Below, piece by piece: positions 1 through 25,567 of a stretch of DNA of 29,286 nucleotides. Under the pieces are notes generated by a model. It saw nothing but the letters and a program-made list of their open reading frames with translations. It ran no database searches and was not told the origin of the DNA. Source of the DNA: Phoronis ovalis (Eukaryota; Phoronida; Phoronidae); contig JAOXYB010035394.1 of NCBI GenBank assembly GCA_028565635.1, positions 1 to 29,286 of the forward strand, written 5' to 3'. Both the position numbers and the translations under genes were made by a program. How positions within the stretch are numbered: position 1 is the first letter of the stretch; the number at the start of each line of letters is the position of its first letter.

Positions 1-180
1 ACTGTCACTATCATTTTCATCTGAACTGTCATTCATATTATTTGATTTCTCTAAGTTGCTGGGTAACTTGGTATTAAATTGACTTGCTGCTTTTCATTTT
101 TTTTATTTTCTTGTTTAGGGATCCTTTCTTTTCCTACTAGTTTGTGAAAATTAAGAAAGGTATTTTTCAAGAATCACTGT
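1..180. other. Unannotated left edge
   Basis: AT-rich sequence with T-runs. I see no exon, repeat or RNA gene in it. Confidence 0.4.
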
Positions 181-431
181 GCAAAAAATTACAACCCCCC
201 CCTTTTGTGGTGCACAAAAATTCATAACCTCCCCCCTTTTGCCTTGCACAAAAAATGTGTGACCCCCCCTGTTTGCACCAACCCCCCACTGCGCAAAAAA
301 TTACAACCCCCCCCTTTCGTGGTGCACAAAAATTCATGATCCCCCCCTTTTACCTTGCACAAAAATTCGTGACCCCCCCCCTGTTTGCACCACCCCCCCT
401 CCCTGTTTGCACCACCACCCCCCCTGTGGTA
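181..431. repeat. C-rich tandem repeat (minisatellite)
   Basis: A run of degenerate units of about 37 bp. Each has an A-rich part (GCACAAAAATT-like), a short variable stretch and a tract of 6-10 C followed by TTTT or TGTTTGCACC. Units also group into a higher-order period of about 112 bp: GCAAAAAATTACAA followed by a C-tract occurs near 181 and again near 293. At least eight C-tracts are present (for example 195-202, 231-236, 263-269). The 70-codon open frame across it is a by-product of the repeat and is not coding. Confidence 0.9.
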
Positions 432-1081
432 ATTTCTGACCAGTCCCTAATTATATATAATAATTAATATAGGCTTTTTATAGCTGCATTATTCCATTCA
501 GTGTGAGCACTATAATTGTTAAGTCCTGTGGCTGTGAACCTTAATCTGCTAAACGCGCCAACCTTCATACCTTCGTGTTGAGTGAGTCAAATATTACAGT
601 GGAAAAAACACAGGCGCCGTGATCCTTATTATTTATAAACAAATGACGTAATACTACAAATTGTAGATAGTCAAATAAATTCAAACAAAATGCAAGTCCA
701 ACATTTGAAAGTGGGAGGGGTAGATTTATCCGACTATTACGTATGTTGTGTTAAGGTGACTAACTAACAACATGCTAAGTAATATCTAAGTAAGAGTGGC
801 CATTCATAAATACTTCATATGGAAATTAATGTACCTTTAAGTTCTGAATACAGCCAGTTTTTTGGAGAAGTCGACATCCTCTCAAGACCAGGGACGCCAT
901 CTTTTGGTGTTGTGATCTCAATACTGCGCATGCGTAATATTAATTTTAATTTTAAAACTAGGTCAAAGATTAATTCTTTTACTGAGCTTACACCTTTGCC
1001 TTAAAGGTATTAAACTTTCCATAATGACATTTGCATACAATTTTAAAAGAAAACATTGAAGCACATTTTCGTGTAGCAGAA
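432..1081 (+). promoter_or_regulatory. Probable promoter and 5'UTR region of the TMEM254-like gene
   Basis: Non-coding stretch upstream of the ATG at 1082. It is locally richer in CpG near 548-620 (ACGCGCC, GGCGCCG) and 880-935. No TATA box is obvious at a sensible distance. The transcription start cannot be fixed from sequence; the NRF1/YY1-like pair at 895-935 suggests that it lies between about 880 and 1050. The open frame at 819-1004 shows no family likeness and is treated as chance. Confidence 0.4.
895..935 (+). promoter_or_regulatory. YY1-like and NRF1-like motifs
   Basis: CGCCATCTT at 895-903 is the reverse complement of AAGATGGCG, the usual YY1 core. TGCGCATGCG at 925-934 is the palindromic NRF1 core. 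The pair lies about 150-185 bp upstream of the TMEM254-like ATG, in a region otherwise poor in CpG, and is typical of TATA-less housekeeping promoters in animals. Actual binding is inferred. Confidence 0.55.
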
Positions 1082-1240
1082 ATGTCGGTGTTTTCTAAAT
1101 TTTTCAAAGCTGTTCAAACACCGTCGTCTGCTTTTCATCCGGGTAGTTTCGGCATGGCTGCTCACAGAAAGGAAGAATATTTTCGACTTCCCGTTCCTTG
1201 GGCAATCGTTGTAGTGCCTTTTGGGATGGCACTAACGGCA
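1082..1240 (+). CDS. TMEM254: TMEM254-like exon 1 (coding part)
   Basis: 53 full codons, phase 0, ending ...MALTA at a strong donor (GCA|GTAAGT). It encodes a soluble N-terminus and the start of the first membrane helix. Confidence 0.8.
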
Positions 1241-3837
1241 GTAAGTTGCATAAGCGATATTTCAGATACTTGTGAATCCTTTCTGCATAACAACGTAAAA
1301 GTGTGCCTTGTGATTAGTATTGAAATTCTTAATCTTATGGAGTTTTGCTTTGGAGTTTGGACTTTGTCTTTGAACAATTTATGTACTTTTACTTTAGGCT
1401 AAATGTTCTCCCGGTGCTGTTGTTTGTTTCGCAAAAACCCAACTTGTGATCTTTTCCAAGTTTTTTCTTATATTTAAAAACATATAATTTTTTCCAGGCA
1501 TGTGCTTTCTGCCCTGATTTAATTCCATATGGGTACTTGGGACCTGTTGGATGGTTAGCGAAATATCTTGTTGAAGAACACCCAGTATATTGTTATTATA
1601 TGTAAGTTGATGCAGCATTAGCAGGCCTACCTAACCAGCGTAGATTCGAACCGTCAATCCACACTCGCACCGTCAATCCACACTCGCACACCTGTTTCCT
1701 ACCATTCGAACCCTTTTTCCGGGTTTCGCACTGAAATACCTGCTACTCGAACCGTCGTTTCCGTAGACTCGAACAAGTTAATTGCCAGGAACTCGTACAG
1801 GTTTCCGGATACTCGGACCTTCTGTTCGACAAGTATTCGAGTATCGAGAAACCTGTATGAGTTCCTGGCAACTTGTACGAGTCTACGGAAATGACGGTTC
1901 GAGTAGCAGGAATTTCGGTGCGAAACCCGGAGAAAGGGTTCGAATGGTAAGAAACAGGTGCGCGAGTGCAGATTGACTAACAGTTCGAATCTACGCTGGT
2001 TAGGTAGGCCTGATTAGGGTACTAACACTTTCCTATTCAAAAACTATCGTCTTTCAAAATTAATAAAATGATGAAAATTCTTGTACAACAATGCTTCGAT
2101 GGTCTAGCTTACTTTGTTATTATCAAGTGAAAAATATATAAATATTTCTTGTGGCACAACATTTGTTAAATTTTAATGAATTTTAACTCTCTCGGGCGTC
2201 AACATTGATTTTAACTGAATTTTAACCATCTGATTTATCTACACGTGTAGATTTGTACTTCCTTAACTTGATAATAACGAACTAAGACCGTTGTAGTATT
2301 GCTGTATCAATAATGTCATATGGGTGAGTTTTTATTAAATATTAAATAGTTTTTGAATAGAAAAGCGCTATAGGACCAATACATCAGATATTGGGCCAAT
2401 TATTATGACTGATTATTGGCACATTAAACCATGCGGTCTGTTACAAATATTACTAGCAGAAAATCACAAAAACCAAACATTAAGTGCTTGTTCTATTTTC
2501 CCCTGGATTTATTTCAATTTGTAGCACTAATAAAAATAATTTATATATGTATCATTTGGACCTAACACTTTCCTAATCAAAGTCAGGCTCTTTCGAAATT
2601 AGCAAAGACTCACCTGTTCAATGAAAATTTCCGTATAGCAAATGTCCGTTGTTCTTATGGTTTGTTTTTATCAAGTGAAAACATATAAATCTTTCTTGTT
2701 TCTCACATTTTTGAATTTTAATTAAAAAAATATATGAATCATGATTAACAGAAACATTGATTTTCACTGATTTTTTACCATAATCTGACTTGTTTACACA
2801 TATAAATTTGTGGTTTCTCAGTATTACTGTATAACAATTTTCATTGTTTGGGTGAGGTTTAATTAATTTATGAAAGACAATAAATTTTGACTAGGAAAGT
2901 GTTAGATATATGTCAATATAAATATAAGTATGTCAACCTAGATACTGAGCAATATAGTAGGACTATTATTTCTGCAAATCCAGATCCTCCATTTAGAAAG
3001 ATTTAAGCCTTTATCATACATTCTTATGCTGAAGTCAATCATATATGCAGACCCAGATTCTCTGAAGTTCCGTATGACTATGTTGAAATTTTAAATTGAT
3101 CACAAATTTGTAATAATAAACATAAAATGTTAAGTAAAACTTCTGGTAAACCATAGAGATGGTCTTTTAGAATATTCTCATCTGTATTTTCTGTAGGTGT
3201 ATGTTTGCATGGAGTGCTCATGCTGGGGAAGCAGTTTATTCTGTATATTTAGCTAGGTGAGTTGTAAAGCGGATTATTTTATAGGTCTCCTGTATCGTGC
3301 ATGATGAGACATGACATTTTGATTACATAGGATTTAATTTATCGCTGTTTGTTGCATCTCACAAGATACTAATGTTTATACCTTAATATTATTAGTAAAT
3401 ACATCCATTACATTTTCATTAAAATTTATTTACTTAAAATCTTCCTAATTTATATAGACTTACAACTCTCCAAACACAGGTGTGGATTCAGGAAATTTAT
3501 GTTTTAAGGGAATGATGTATTAAATGATTTTTTGACAAGAATTAAAAGTTTACAAAATTGCACCAGGACAGATTCATTTCACTGTACAATTGCACTAATT
3601 TCTTTAAGTTTATTAGCATTTGTATTTTTCATGATGTCATATGAAGTCACATCCATCTTAAAATGCAATAAGAAGCAGTATATCGTACAAAAATATCTTA
3701 AAGTTGTATTGTCTTACAGGAACAAAGGACTCAACTGGGTAACAACAACTAAATGGTGCACATCCATATTCTTTTATGGAATATTTTCTTTGCGATGGCT
3801 ACTTAATTATAAACCAGGAGAAAAGAAAGCATCATAG
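1082..3837 (+). CDS. TMEM254: TMEM254-like small multipass membrane protein (complete, 4 exons)
   Basis: Joining 1082..1240, 1498..1601, 3197..3256 and 3720..3837 gives one 146-aa frame with every splice phase agreeing (0, 2, 2). Hydrophobic segments: PWAIVVVPFGMALTACAF (about 39-57), the FAWSAHAGEAVYSVYLA segment (91-107) and TSIFFYGIFSLRWLL near the C-terminus. The order IPYGYLGPVG, then W-x2-H-x-G-E (93-99), then a basic residue plus NKGL, then FFYGIFSL matches the layout I know from vertebrate TMEM254 (IPYQNLGPLG, IHVGESLYAI, HKGI, FFFGIASL). Human TMEM254 is 123 aa; the extra length here is N-terminal and at the Lys-rich tail. ATG 1082 is the first ATG of the frame. The molecular role of the family is not established; a membrane location is inferred from the helices. 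The neighbour PAK gene converges on it from the right. Confidence 0.85.
1498..1601 (+). CDS. TMEM254: TMEM254-like exon 2
   Basis: Acceptor TTTTTTCCAG|GCA and donor AT|GTAAGT. It encodes the most conserved stretch (PYGYLGPVGWLAKYL). It ends after two bases of a Met codon. Confidence 0.85.
1622..2012. mobile_element. 391-bp foldback MITE with long inverted arms
   Basis: It begins CAGGCCTACCTAACCAGCG and ends with the exact reverse complement. The arms of about 190 bp pair almost throughout around a short loop near 1819-1832. ATTAG flanks both sides (1617-1621 and 2013-2017), a probable 5-bp target duplication. G+C is about half, well above the surroundings. The left arm alone has a 19-bp tandem duplication (1651-1669, 1670-1688). 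The octamer A[CT]TCG[AGT]AC recurs six times in the left arm (1644, 1704, 1745, 1767, 1791, 1811) and inverted in the right. It has no transposase; the 64-codon frame at 1782-1976 is an artefact of the repeat. Superfamily not assigned. Confidence 0.85.
2025..2368. mobile_element. Mariner-type MITE, copy 1
   Basis: 344 bp flanked by TA (2023-2024, 2369-2370). The left end ACACTTTCCTATTCAAAAAC pairs with the right end, whose reverse complement is GCGCTTTTCTATTCAAAAAC. It shares inner blocks with copy 2 (TATCAAGTGAAAA, AACATTGATTTT, AGATTTGT-like), so the two belong to one family. The TA target suggests Tc1/mariner mobilisation. Non-coding. Confidence 0.8.
2565..2902. mobile_element. Mariner-type MITE, copy 2
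   Basis: 338 bp between TA dinucleotides (2563-2564, 2903-2904). The ends ACACTTTCCTAATCAAA and TTTGACTAGGAAAGTGT are inverted repeats. Same orientation and internal order as copy 1, but diverged, so these are separate insertions or an old duplication. Its ends are better preserved than those of copy 1. Confidence 0.85.
3197..3256 (+). CDS. TMEM254: TMEM254-like exon 3
   Basis: Acceptor TTTTCTGTAG|G and donor TAG|GTGAGT; 60 nt. It completes the split Met codon and encodes CMFAWSAHAGEAVYSVYLA, containing the family's H-x-G-E motif. Confidence 0.85.
   Translation: MYVCMECSCWGSSLFCIFS
3720..3837 (+). CDS. TMEM254: TMEM254-like exon 4 with stop
   Basis: Acceptor TGTCTTACAG|G. It completes an Arg codon, then reads NKGLNWVTTTKW, a hydrophobic stretch containing FFYGIFSLRWLL, and a basic tail ending KKAS before TAG (3835-3837). 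Confidence 0.85.
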
Positions 3838-4271
3838 AATAGTTAATTTTTATTTTAAGTCATCGTCGCAATTTATCACAATTAAACTAAAAGCGTCCGA
3901 AATAATGTGGGCTACTATTCTATTTTTTTTCTACAGCAGCAATGCTATTGCTATATAATCAACCTAACTGGTCGATTAGCTCTATCCTGTATATACATCT
4001 ATTGACAGATGTATTTAAAAAAAAAATTTACTGCTTAATAAAGTACTGCAATTGCACATCATTGTTCTATTTTTGTACTTCATTGCATAATGTATTTCAT
4101 AGTCAATACACTTATCGAGTGCATGTCATCTGCAATGTGCTTAGATTTTAAAATTTATTTACACAAGTGATATCAGCTAATTTTGAAGCTATTTACTTCG
4201 GTTTTATTCACTCTTTTTACTGCCTTTGTATATAAATGTGCATAAATTTGTTACATATAACGAAGCAAGAA
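3838..4271 (+). other. Probable 3'UTR of the TMEM254-like gene
   Basis: AT-rich, no conserved frame. The short frames at 3776-3958 and 3942-4151 look random. An early AATAAA (4037-4042) could be an alternative signal. Confidence 0.5.
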
Positions 4272-4277
4272 AATAAA
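4272..4277 (+). terminator. Poly(A) signal AATAAA for the TMEM254-like gene
   Basis: AATAAA 435 bp after the stop codon, followed by a T/GT-containing stretch near 4285-4315. Cleavage would fall near 4290-4300. Confidence 0.5.
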
Positions 4278-4307
4278 ACCCAAGTTATCTCTCAATTGTA
4301 ATCTTCA

Positions 4308-4313
4308 TTTATT
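4308..4313 (-). terminator. Possible distal poly(A) signal of the PAK gene
   Basis: TTTATT on + reads AATAAA on -. It would give a 3'UTR of about 1.2 kb. ATTAAA variants (near 5246 and 4673 on -) are nearer alternatives, so the true end is uncertain. Confidence 0.35.
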
Positions 4314-5530
4314 GTTACTGCATATATAATAATTGAAACAGTCACATGATGGCTGTTTGTACATAGAAGTTTCCGAATTTTATAGAAAATCTCTTGAGGT
4401 TCCTGTTAGTGTCAAGACGTACTAATAAAATACTAAACAGACATACAGAAGCTCTATGTAATACTCTTGACACAAATCTGGCACATACCAGCTGTATATT
4501 TCATTTTATATTTAGGAATTTCTGATGGCAGTGCCCAGCAATCTCTGAATGTGTGCTACAGAGTCAATGTTTTTTATCCTTAGTGATATTTTACAATGAT
4601 TCATTCAGTTTCATTTAGCAGGTAAATCTAAACACAGCTTAGCCCTAGAAAAATACCTATTTGAGCCTCATTTTAATAGTTCAATACTTTTTTGATTAAA
4701 ATGCCACACAGCTGATAGATCACAGTTTAAATGCATTACCACAGCAAGGGTATGAAATTAGTACACTGTTGACATAGAAATAATCTAGCTTTGACTGAAC
4801 TAATAAAAGTGCCAAATACACTGAAATCTCTAGCTCATTAAACATATTTTATCACAATTAAGCAAATGTTTACAATTATGTACAGCATCAGAAGTTAAAA
4901 AAAGTACAAAAAATTGAGCTAATAATTATTATAGACAATGCATGGAAGCAATTACACATAATTAAAATTAATTATAATTATAATTAACTTAATTAAAAAA
5001 ACATCAAAGAATGGTAAATCTCCAGAATTATTAGTTGTGGCCAACATCTTGTTCAGATGCATTTCCAGAGCAGGAGTACCGAACCATTTGTAGCACAGGC
5101 TAGTATTATAAAACTATACTTAATGTACAGTATTCCATTCAATTCTCCCATTTCTGAGCTAGGAGACCTACTGTAATGGTAATCTTTGACAGTGTTCCTC
5201 TACTATGGATCTTTGAAAATTATCCTTTGATGAAAATTACCAATATTTAATAAAAGGATATCTGATGTTACAAGTCTATTGTTTAAATGGTGTATGTTAG
5301 AAATCCATTTAGAAACTATGACTAGACGAGATCTTGAAAGCCTTGGAAAAGTTGTGTGTACTATAGTTGAAAAAGCTTAAACACAATCTTACAACTTTAA
5401 GCAGCAGGACAACAAATCTCAAATAAATCGAGATTAGCAGCAAAAATTACACCTATCATATTAAAGCCACTGAGTAAATTGTCACTGACATCTTGTAATC
5501 TATTAGTCCACTGCGTTATATTTCTTTTCT
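4314..5530 (-). other. Probable 3'UTR of the PAK gene
   Basis: No exon on either strand. AT-rich, with a very A/T block at 4958-5000. Assigned to the PAK 3'UTR because it follows the stop codon and holds no competing gene. Confidence 0.45.
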
Positions 5531-21588
<16,058 letters not shown>

Positions 21589-21627
21589 CGTGTCATGTAT
21601 GGAGTAATGTCACAATGTCACCAGATC
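21589..21627 (-). other. PAK: PAK 5'UTR part of the first coding exon
   Basis: 39 nt between acceptor AAATATAG (21628-21629 hold the AG complement) and the start codon. It implies at least one upstream non-coding exon. Confidence 0.5.
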
Positions 21628-22192
21628 CTATATTTAAATAATAAAATACATGTTCTCAGTTTATGATGAGACATTTTGAATATCAAATCAGTAACTTAAA
21701 TTTCCTTTTATGCAGTCACTAACAACATAGCAAAATGCATGTTAAACATTTTGTTTCTTAGCTTAGGCAAAATTCAGTTGTGGTTGATGTGGTTTTTCCT
21801 ACAACAGGCTGTCCATGTTCAGCTCTGGGATCATGCAAGGTACAAGAGAAACTTCTTTAATAGCCGGTTCTTAGTAAGATAATAGCGTAAGGTAATCTAA
21901 CTGATTGATCTCCTCATGATTCTCCCAAAGATCGTTTTAAGCTAGGAATCTAATGTTTAAATAAACCATAAAATATATGGCTATATAGAAGAGAACACTG
22001 AATAACTACCGAGAACAATCGCCGAATTCTAGAATATAATATAAATGATATAGACTATGATACTATATACTTAGTATTGCACTAGTTGTAGTATTAAACT
22101 CTACCACTACCACTTGGGTTCGGTGGCTTGTTTCGTTATATAACACGTACTTTTATAAATAGTACAGCAAGAAATGTCGCACAGTAACTTAC

Positions 22193-22450
22193 TTATGAGT
22201 TCGAGCTCTTATATCTGCAATTGGTATTATTATACCTCAGGCTTCCTTCTAATTTGACCAAAAGAACGTAACGATGAAAGATGAGTTGTCCTCACCGGAA
22301 CTGGAAGTCAGGAAGGCAAATAGCGGGATTTCTCGCGCGATCTTTCATATGTTTCAATTGGTCTTGATAGGTGGCGATAGGGTGCGATCCCGCCGGCCTC
22401 AGTACACGGAGTAAGCCGGGGGAGTAAGGGGACCCGGGAGCTCCAGCTTT
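22193..22450 (-). promoter_or_regulatory. Likely PAK promoter and non-coding first exon
   Basis: Two good donors read on -: AAGTTCCG-like end at 22296 (TTCCG|GTGAGG) and CATAA|GTAAGT at 22193. Either could join the acceptor at 21628. The region 22320-22450 is the most CpG- and G+C-rich part of this area (TCTCGCGCGA at 22331-22340, GCCGGC near 22393, ACCCGGG near 22432) and carries a CAATTGG box. No TATA box. The start site is not determined. Confidence 0.45.
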
Positions 22451-24420
22451 CGTCTACATAGGGAAGTGCGGCCTCAGTAGAGAGGATACGGTTTCTTGAT
22501 CAAGTTACTGAGAGGATCCAGTGTTTGACTAAATTAGCAGAGTGGATCCGGTCTTGAATAAATAAGTTGCTTTTTGACTAAAATAAGTTACTGGATCGGG
22601 TGTTACACAGGAAATAACTTTAAAAACACGTTTAGACAAAATTATACCTTAAATTACATGTTTCAAGCTGAAAATAAGTATGAGGATCATATGTGCTTAT
22701 ATTACCTATAAACAAGTATAATATTATTGTATTTATTATGAAGTTGATTTTAAAAACCAATTTCACCAATTTATTTTTCTTTTTCATTATTAGCAAACCA
22801 GCTTTGCAGTACACATAAAATTAGCAATCAGGTTTTTTAGCAAAAAAAAAAAAGGTTGAGCAAACCGGTTTTTGGCAGTTGAGAGCATCCGGATTTTAAT
22901 TCCGGGCGCACAAAGTACACCCACACACAACCTTTTTGTGAAGTGCTCCCCCGGGATAAGACCCTGGTTATAGATATTAACTACATGGGATTCTTAAACA
23001 TTGAAAAGCATTTTTTTAGTATTATTACACTGGCAGTAACATTTGCAATGAAATTGTGTGAAAACTTAAACGAAAAAAAATCAGCTATTCCACTTATATT
23101 TTATACTATAGCTATATACTACCTATTAGCTGTATTAGTAGAAAGACAAGATATTTATTGTTCATATCTTTCTGCATTTTTCTGTCGGTAAATTTTGACT
23201 GTTTTATGTAAGGACTATATAGCACCGTGATACATATGAACAGTCCAATTGTTGTTCTATAACGAAATGTGTGAATGTAAAATCATATGTTATTGTATTG
23301 ACAAGAATAGTTACAGTTCATAGCAAAAGCAACAAAACAGCACACTGTCACTATACAAATTTTATGACACTTCCATTCCTCTTGAAAATAGGCTTAGTAT
23401 CACAGCAATGTCGGCTGGTATAAATAAATGGCACGTGAAAAGGGTACCGCTTTGAGGACTATAAGCCAATTATACTTCACTGTGATTATGCACGTTACGC
23501 GTTTAAGTATGAATACTGGCAGTTTTGAGCAAAGGGGTTACTTTTTTGGCATTGGTTTTTCTTGGGGTAAATTTTTTGCCATGAATGTCTATTTTTTAGG
23601 GGTTTATACTTGGTGGCTGGGGAGGTCCAGTGGCGGTTTAATGTTTGGTTCAGAGCGGAATAATATATTGTTTGGGACAGTTATTTTGGTGGTCTTATTC
23701 AGAGGTGCTTTTTCGTACATCTGGATCACTTGTTTGGAGTATTTTTCCAGACCATTCACGAACCTTGGGCACCCACTTTATATTTATACCTGAGTGGCCC
23801 AGGGGATTGTTCCAAAGCATGCAGGAGGGACTTGCACAATTTTTGTTAATACAAGGAGCATTATTAACAACAAGCTTACTGGTCTAAAGTATACGTGTTA
23901 ACATTAGAAAGAAATTGTGTTAACTACATATTACACAGTGTCCCAATTTGAATACATCTACTTTACTAACATTAATATCTCAGCCGTCAGTATTGTAATT
24001 TCATAAATAGGCTGAGTAATTAAAAATAGTTGCAATTATAAGAGTTTAAAGGACGCAAACCATCATAAGTTTCTTCCTAAATTAATGGTTGTGGCAAATC
24101 AGTGACAAGGAAATAAAAAAATAACATTCAATTTCGTTTTAAAAAATGGTTCCATCATGTAGTACTTTAATTACAAACAGAAAAAAGCGAATACATGCAA
24201 AAACTACTTCTGACGATGTATTAATTTATTAAAAATCTTATTAAAAATTTTGTTATACATTTAAAGCGAGCATACTGCTCTAGATTAAGATAATTTATTA
24301 GTTGCATACTATTTTGTCAAATGTTCACACTGCAAACTCCATAAACAAGAGGTCTGCTTTTGCAGACAGATGCCTATCACTGTGGAGTAGTTTTAAAAAG
24401 CGATCTAGCTCTCGATCACT
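22451..24420. other. Gene-free intergenic stretch
   Basis: No exon recognised. Short GGATCC-centred near-repeats occur at 22495-22600. A G/T-rich stretch at 23520-23700 has two overlapping open frames (121 and 80 codons) without family likeness. Otherwise AT-rich. Confidence 0.5.
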
Positions 24421-25240
24421 TTTGAATCGTACAGTGAAAGTTTCGTCTCTCTGGAAAGTTGCGCAGCGTGATATGCCCTTGCGGAAACAAATATGGCCAT
24501 TAGTCGGCCATATTGAAAGTAATCCGGGTTAAAATTACATATGATCTGTACTTTGACTTGCACTTACTCTGTAGTACATATCATCGGATAAATAATAAAG
24601 CTGTTATTGCAATGTACAACCGCAAGAACAACGATGGTCGCCAGTCAGACATCTTGGAAGTGATTCAGGTTAAACTTATAATTGAACTATACTTTCACCT
24701 GTATTCAGTTGACCCTGTACCGAATATGAAGCTGATCGGATAAAAAGTGCAAGACAAAGAAACTGTTACCCACGACAAAAATATGGTCATTTTCAAATTT
24801 CAACTAATATCAACCTTTGAATCGTAGAGCCAACGCTTCATCTTTCTCAAAATGGGTGCAGGAACAAACATGGCAACCAGGCGGCCATATTGGAAATGAT
24901 CCGGATCAAAATTATAACCAACTCGTATTTTGACCAGTATTTACACTGTACCGAATATGAAGCTGATCGAATAAAAACTGAAGCAGTTACTGCGAGATAA
25001 AAATGTACAACGTACAACAAACAATGTCGAAGATTCGTGTCGGCATTTGACCCACTTCTCAAGGTCATTTTCAATGTCCCCTAGCCTAATACACTCACCA
25101 AACTATGGTCTTCGTGAATACACCTTTGAATCACCCAGTCAACGCTTCGTCTTTCTCAAAATGGGCGCAACGAGACGTGCCCGTGGAAACATATTGGAAG
25201 TAATCAAGGTCAAAATTAACCGACCTTTAGTTTGACCTAT
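24421..25240. repeat. Three diverged copies of a ~300-400-bp repeat
   Basis: Each copy opens TTTGAATC (24421, 24816, 25124), then CAACGCTTCGTCTTTCTC-like, a GCGCAACG block, GGAAACAAATATGGCC-like, CCATATTGGAA, GATCCGGGTCAAAATTA. The 3' part (CTGTACCGAATATGAAGCTG ATCGGATAAAAA) is seen at about 24713 and 24948, with a worn version at 24560-24640. Source unknown: a local array or stacked transposon remnants. The short open frames across it are not coding. Confidence 0.75.
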
Positions 25241-25349
25241 GGTTCTAGGTCAAACGCCAAAAACTATATTTTAAATCAGGGATCACTAATCAGTTGAAAT
25301 TGTCATATCTTATTTCCCAAAAATAAATGTCCAGTTGATATTTTTTACA

Positions 25350-25567
25350 CTAAAGATCTTTGTCACTAAAGGACTGGTTGTCATAAGTAGCGTTCACTTT
25401 ATCTCCATTGAGATTCTTTCCTTTTATGGTAACCTGTTTTTCTTTTTTGTTGCTGTTGTGAGACTTCAGTCTTATTTCATGAATCTTCTTGACAAAATAT
25501 TCAAAAAATTCTATTAAAGTTAGGCAACTCATCCCAATAAACAACCCTAGCTGTCCTCCAATGTCAC
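25350..25567 (-). CDS. DEG/ENaC last exon: TM2 and cytosolic tail
   Basis: Acceptor CTTTTTATAG. It completes a Ser codon, then DIGGQLGLFIGMSCLTLIEF, the rest of TM2, and a 50-residue Lys/Asn-rich tail to TAG (25350-25352). The + strand frame at 25335-25517 is its shadow. Confidence 0.92.

Noticed and set aside
181-431. CRISPR-like array
   Set aside because: Units are degenerate, spacers are not unique, and the genome is animal.
1641-1960. tRNA gene or tRNA-derived SINE suggested by GGTTCGAAT
   Set aside because: No A box at the right distance, no cloverleaf and no A-rich tail; the motif is part of the inverted-repeat arms.
22943-23191. + strand 82-codon hydrophobic frame
   Set aside because: AT-rich composition explains the hydrophobic residues; no family likeness or splice partners.
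23428-23887. Two overlapping + strand open frames (121 and 80 codons)
   Set aside because: G/T-rich low-complexity sequence, no family motif, no consistent splice structure; likely chance.
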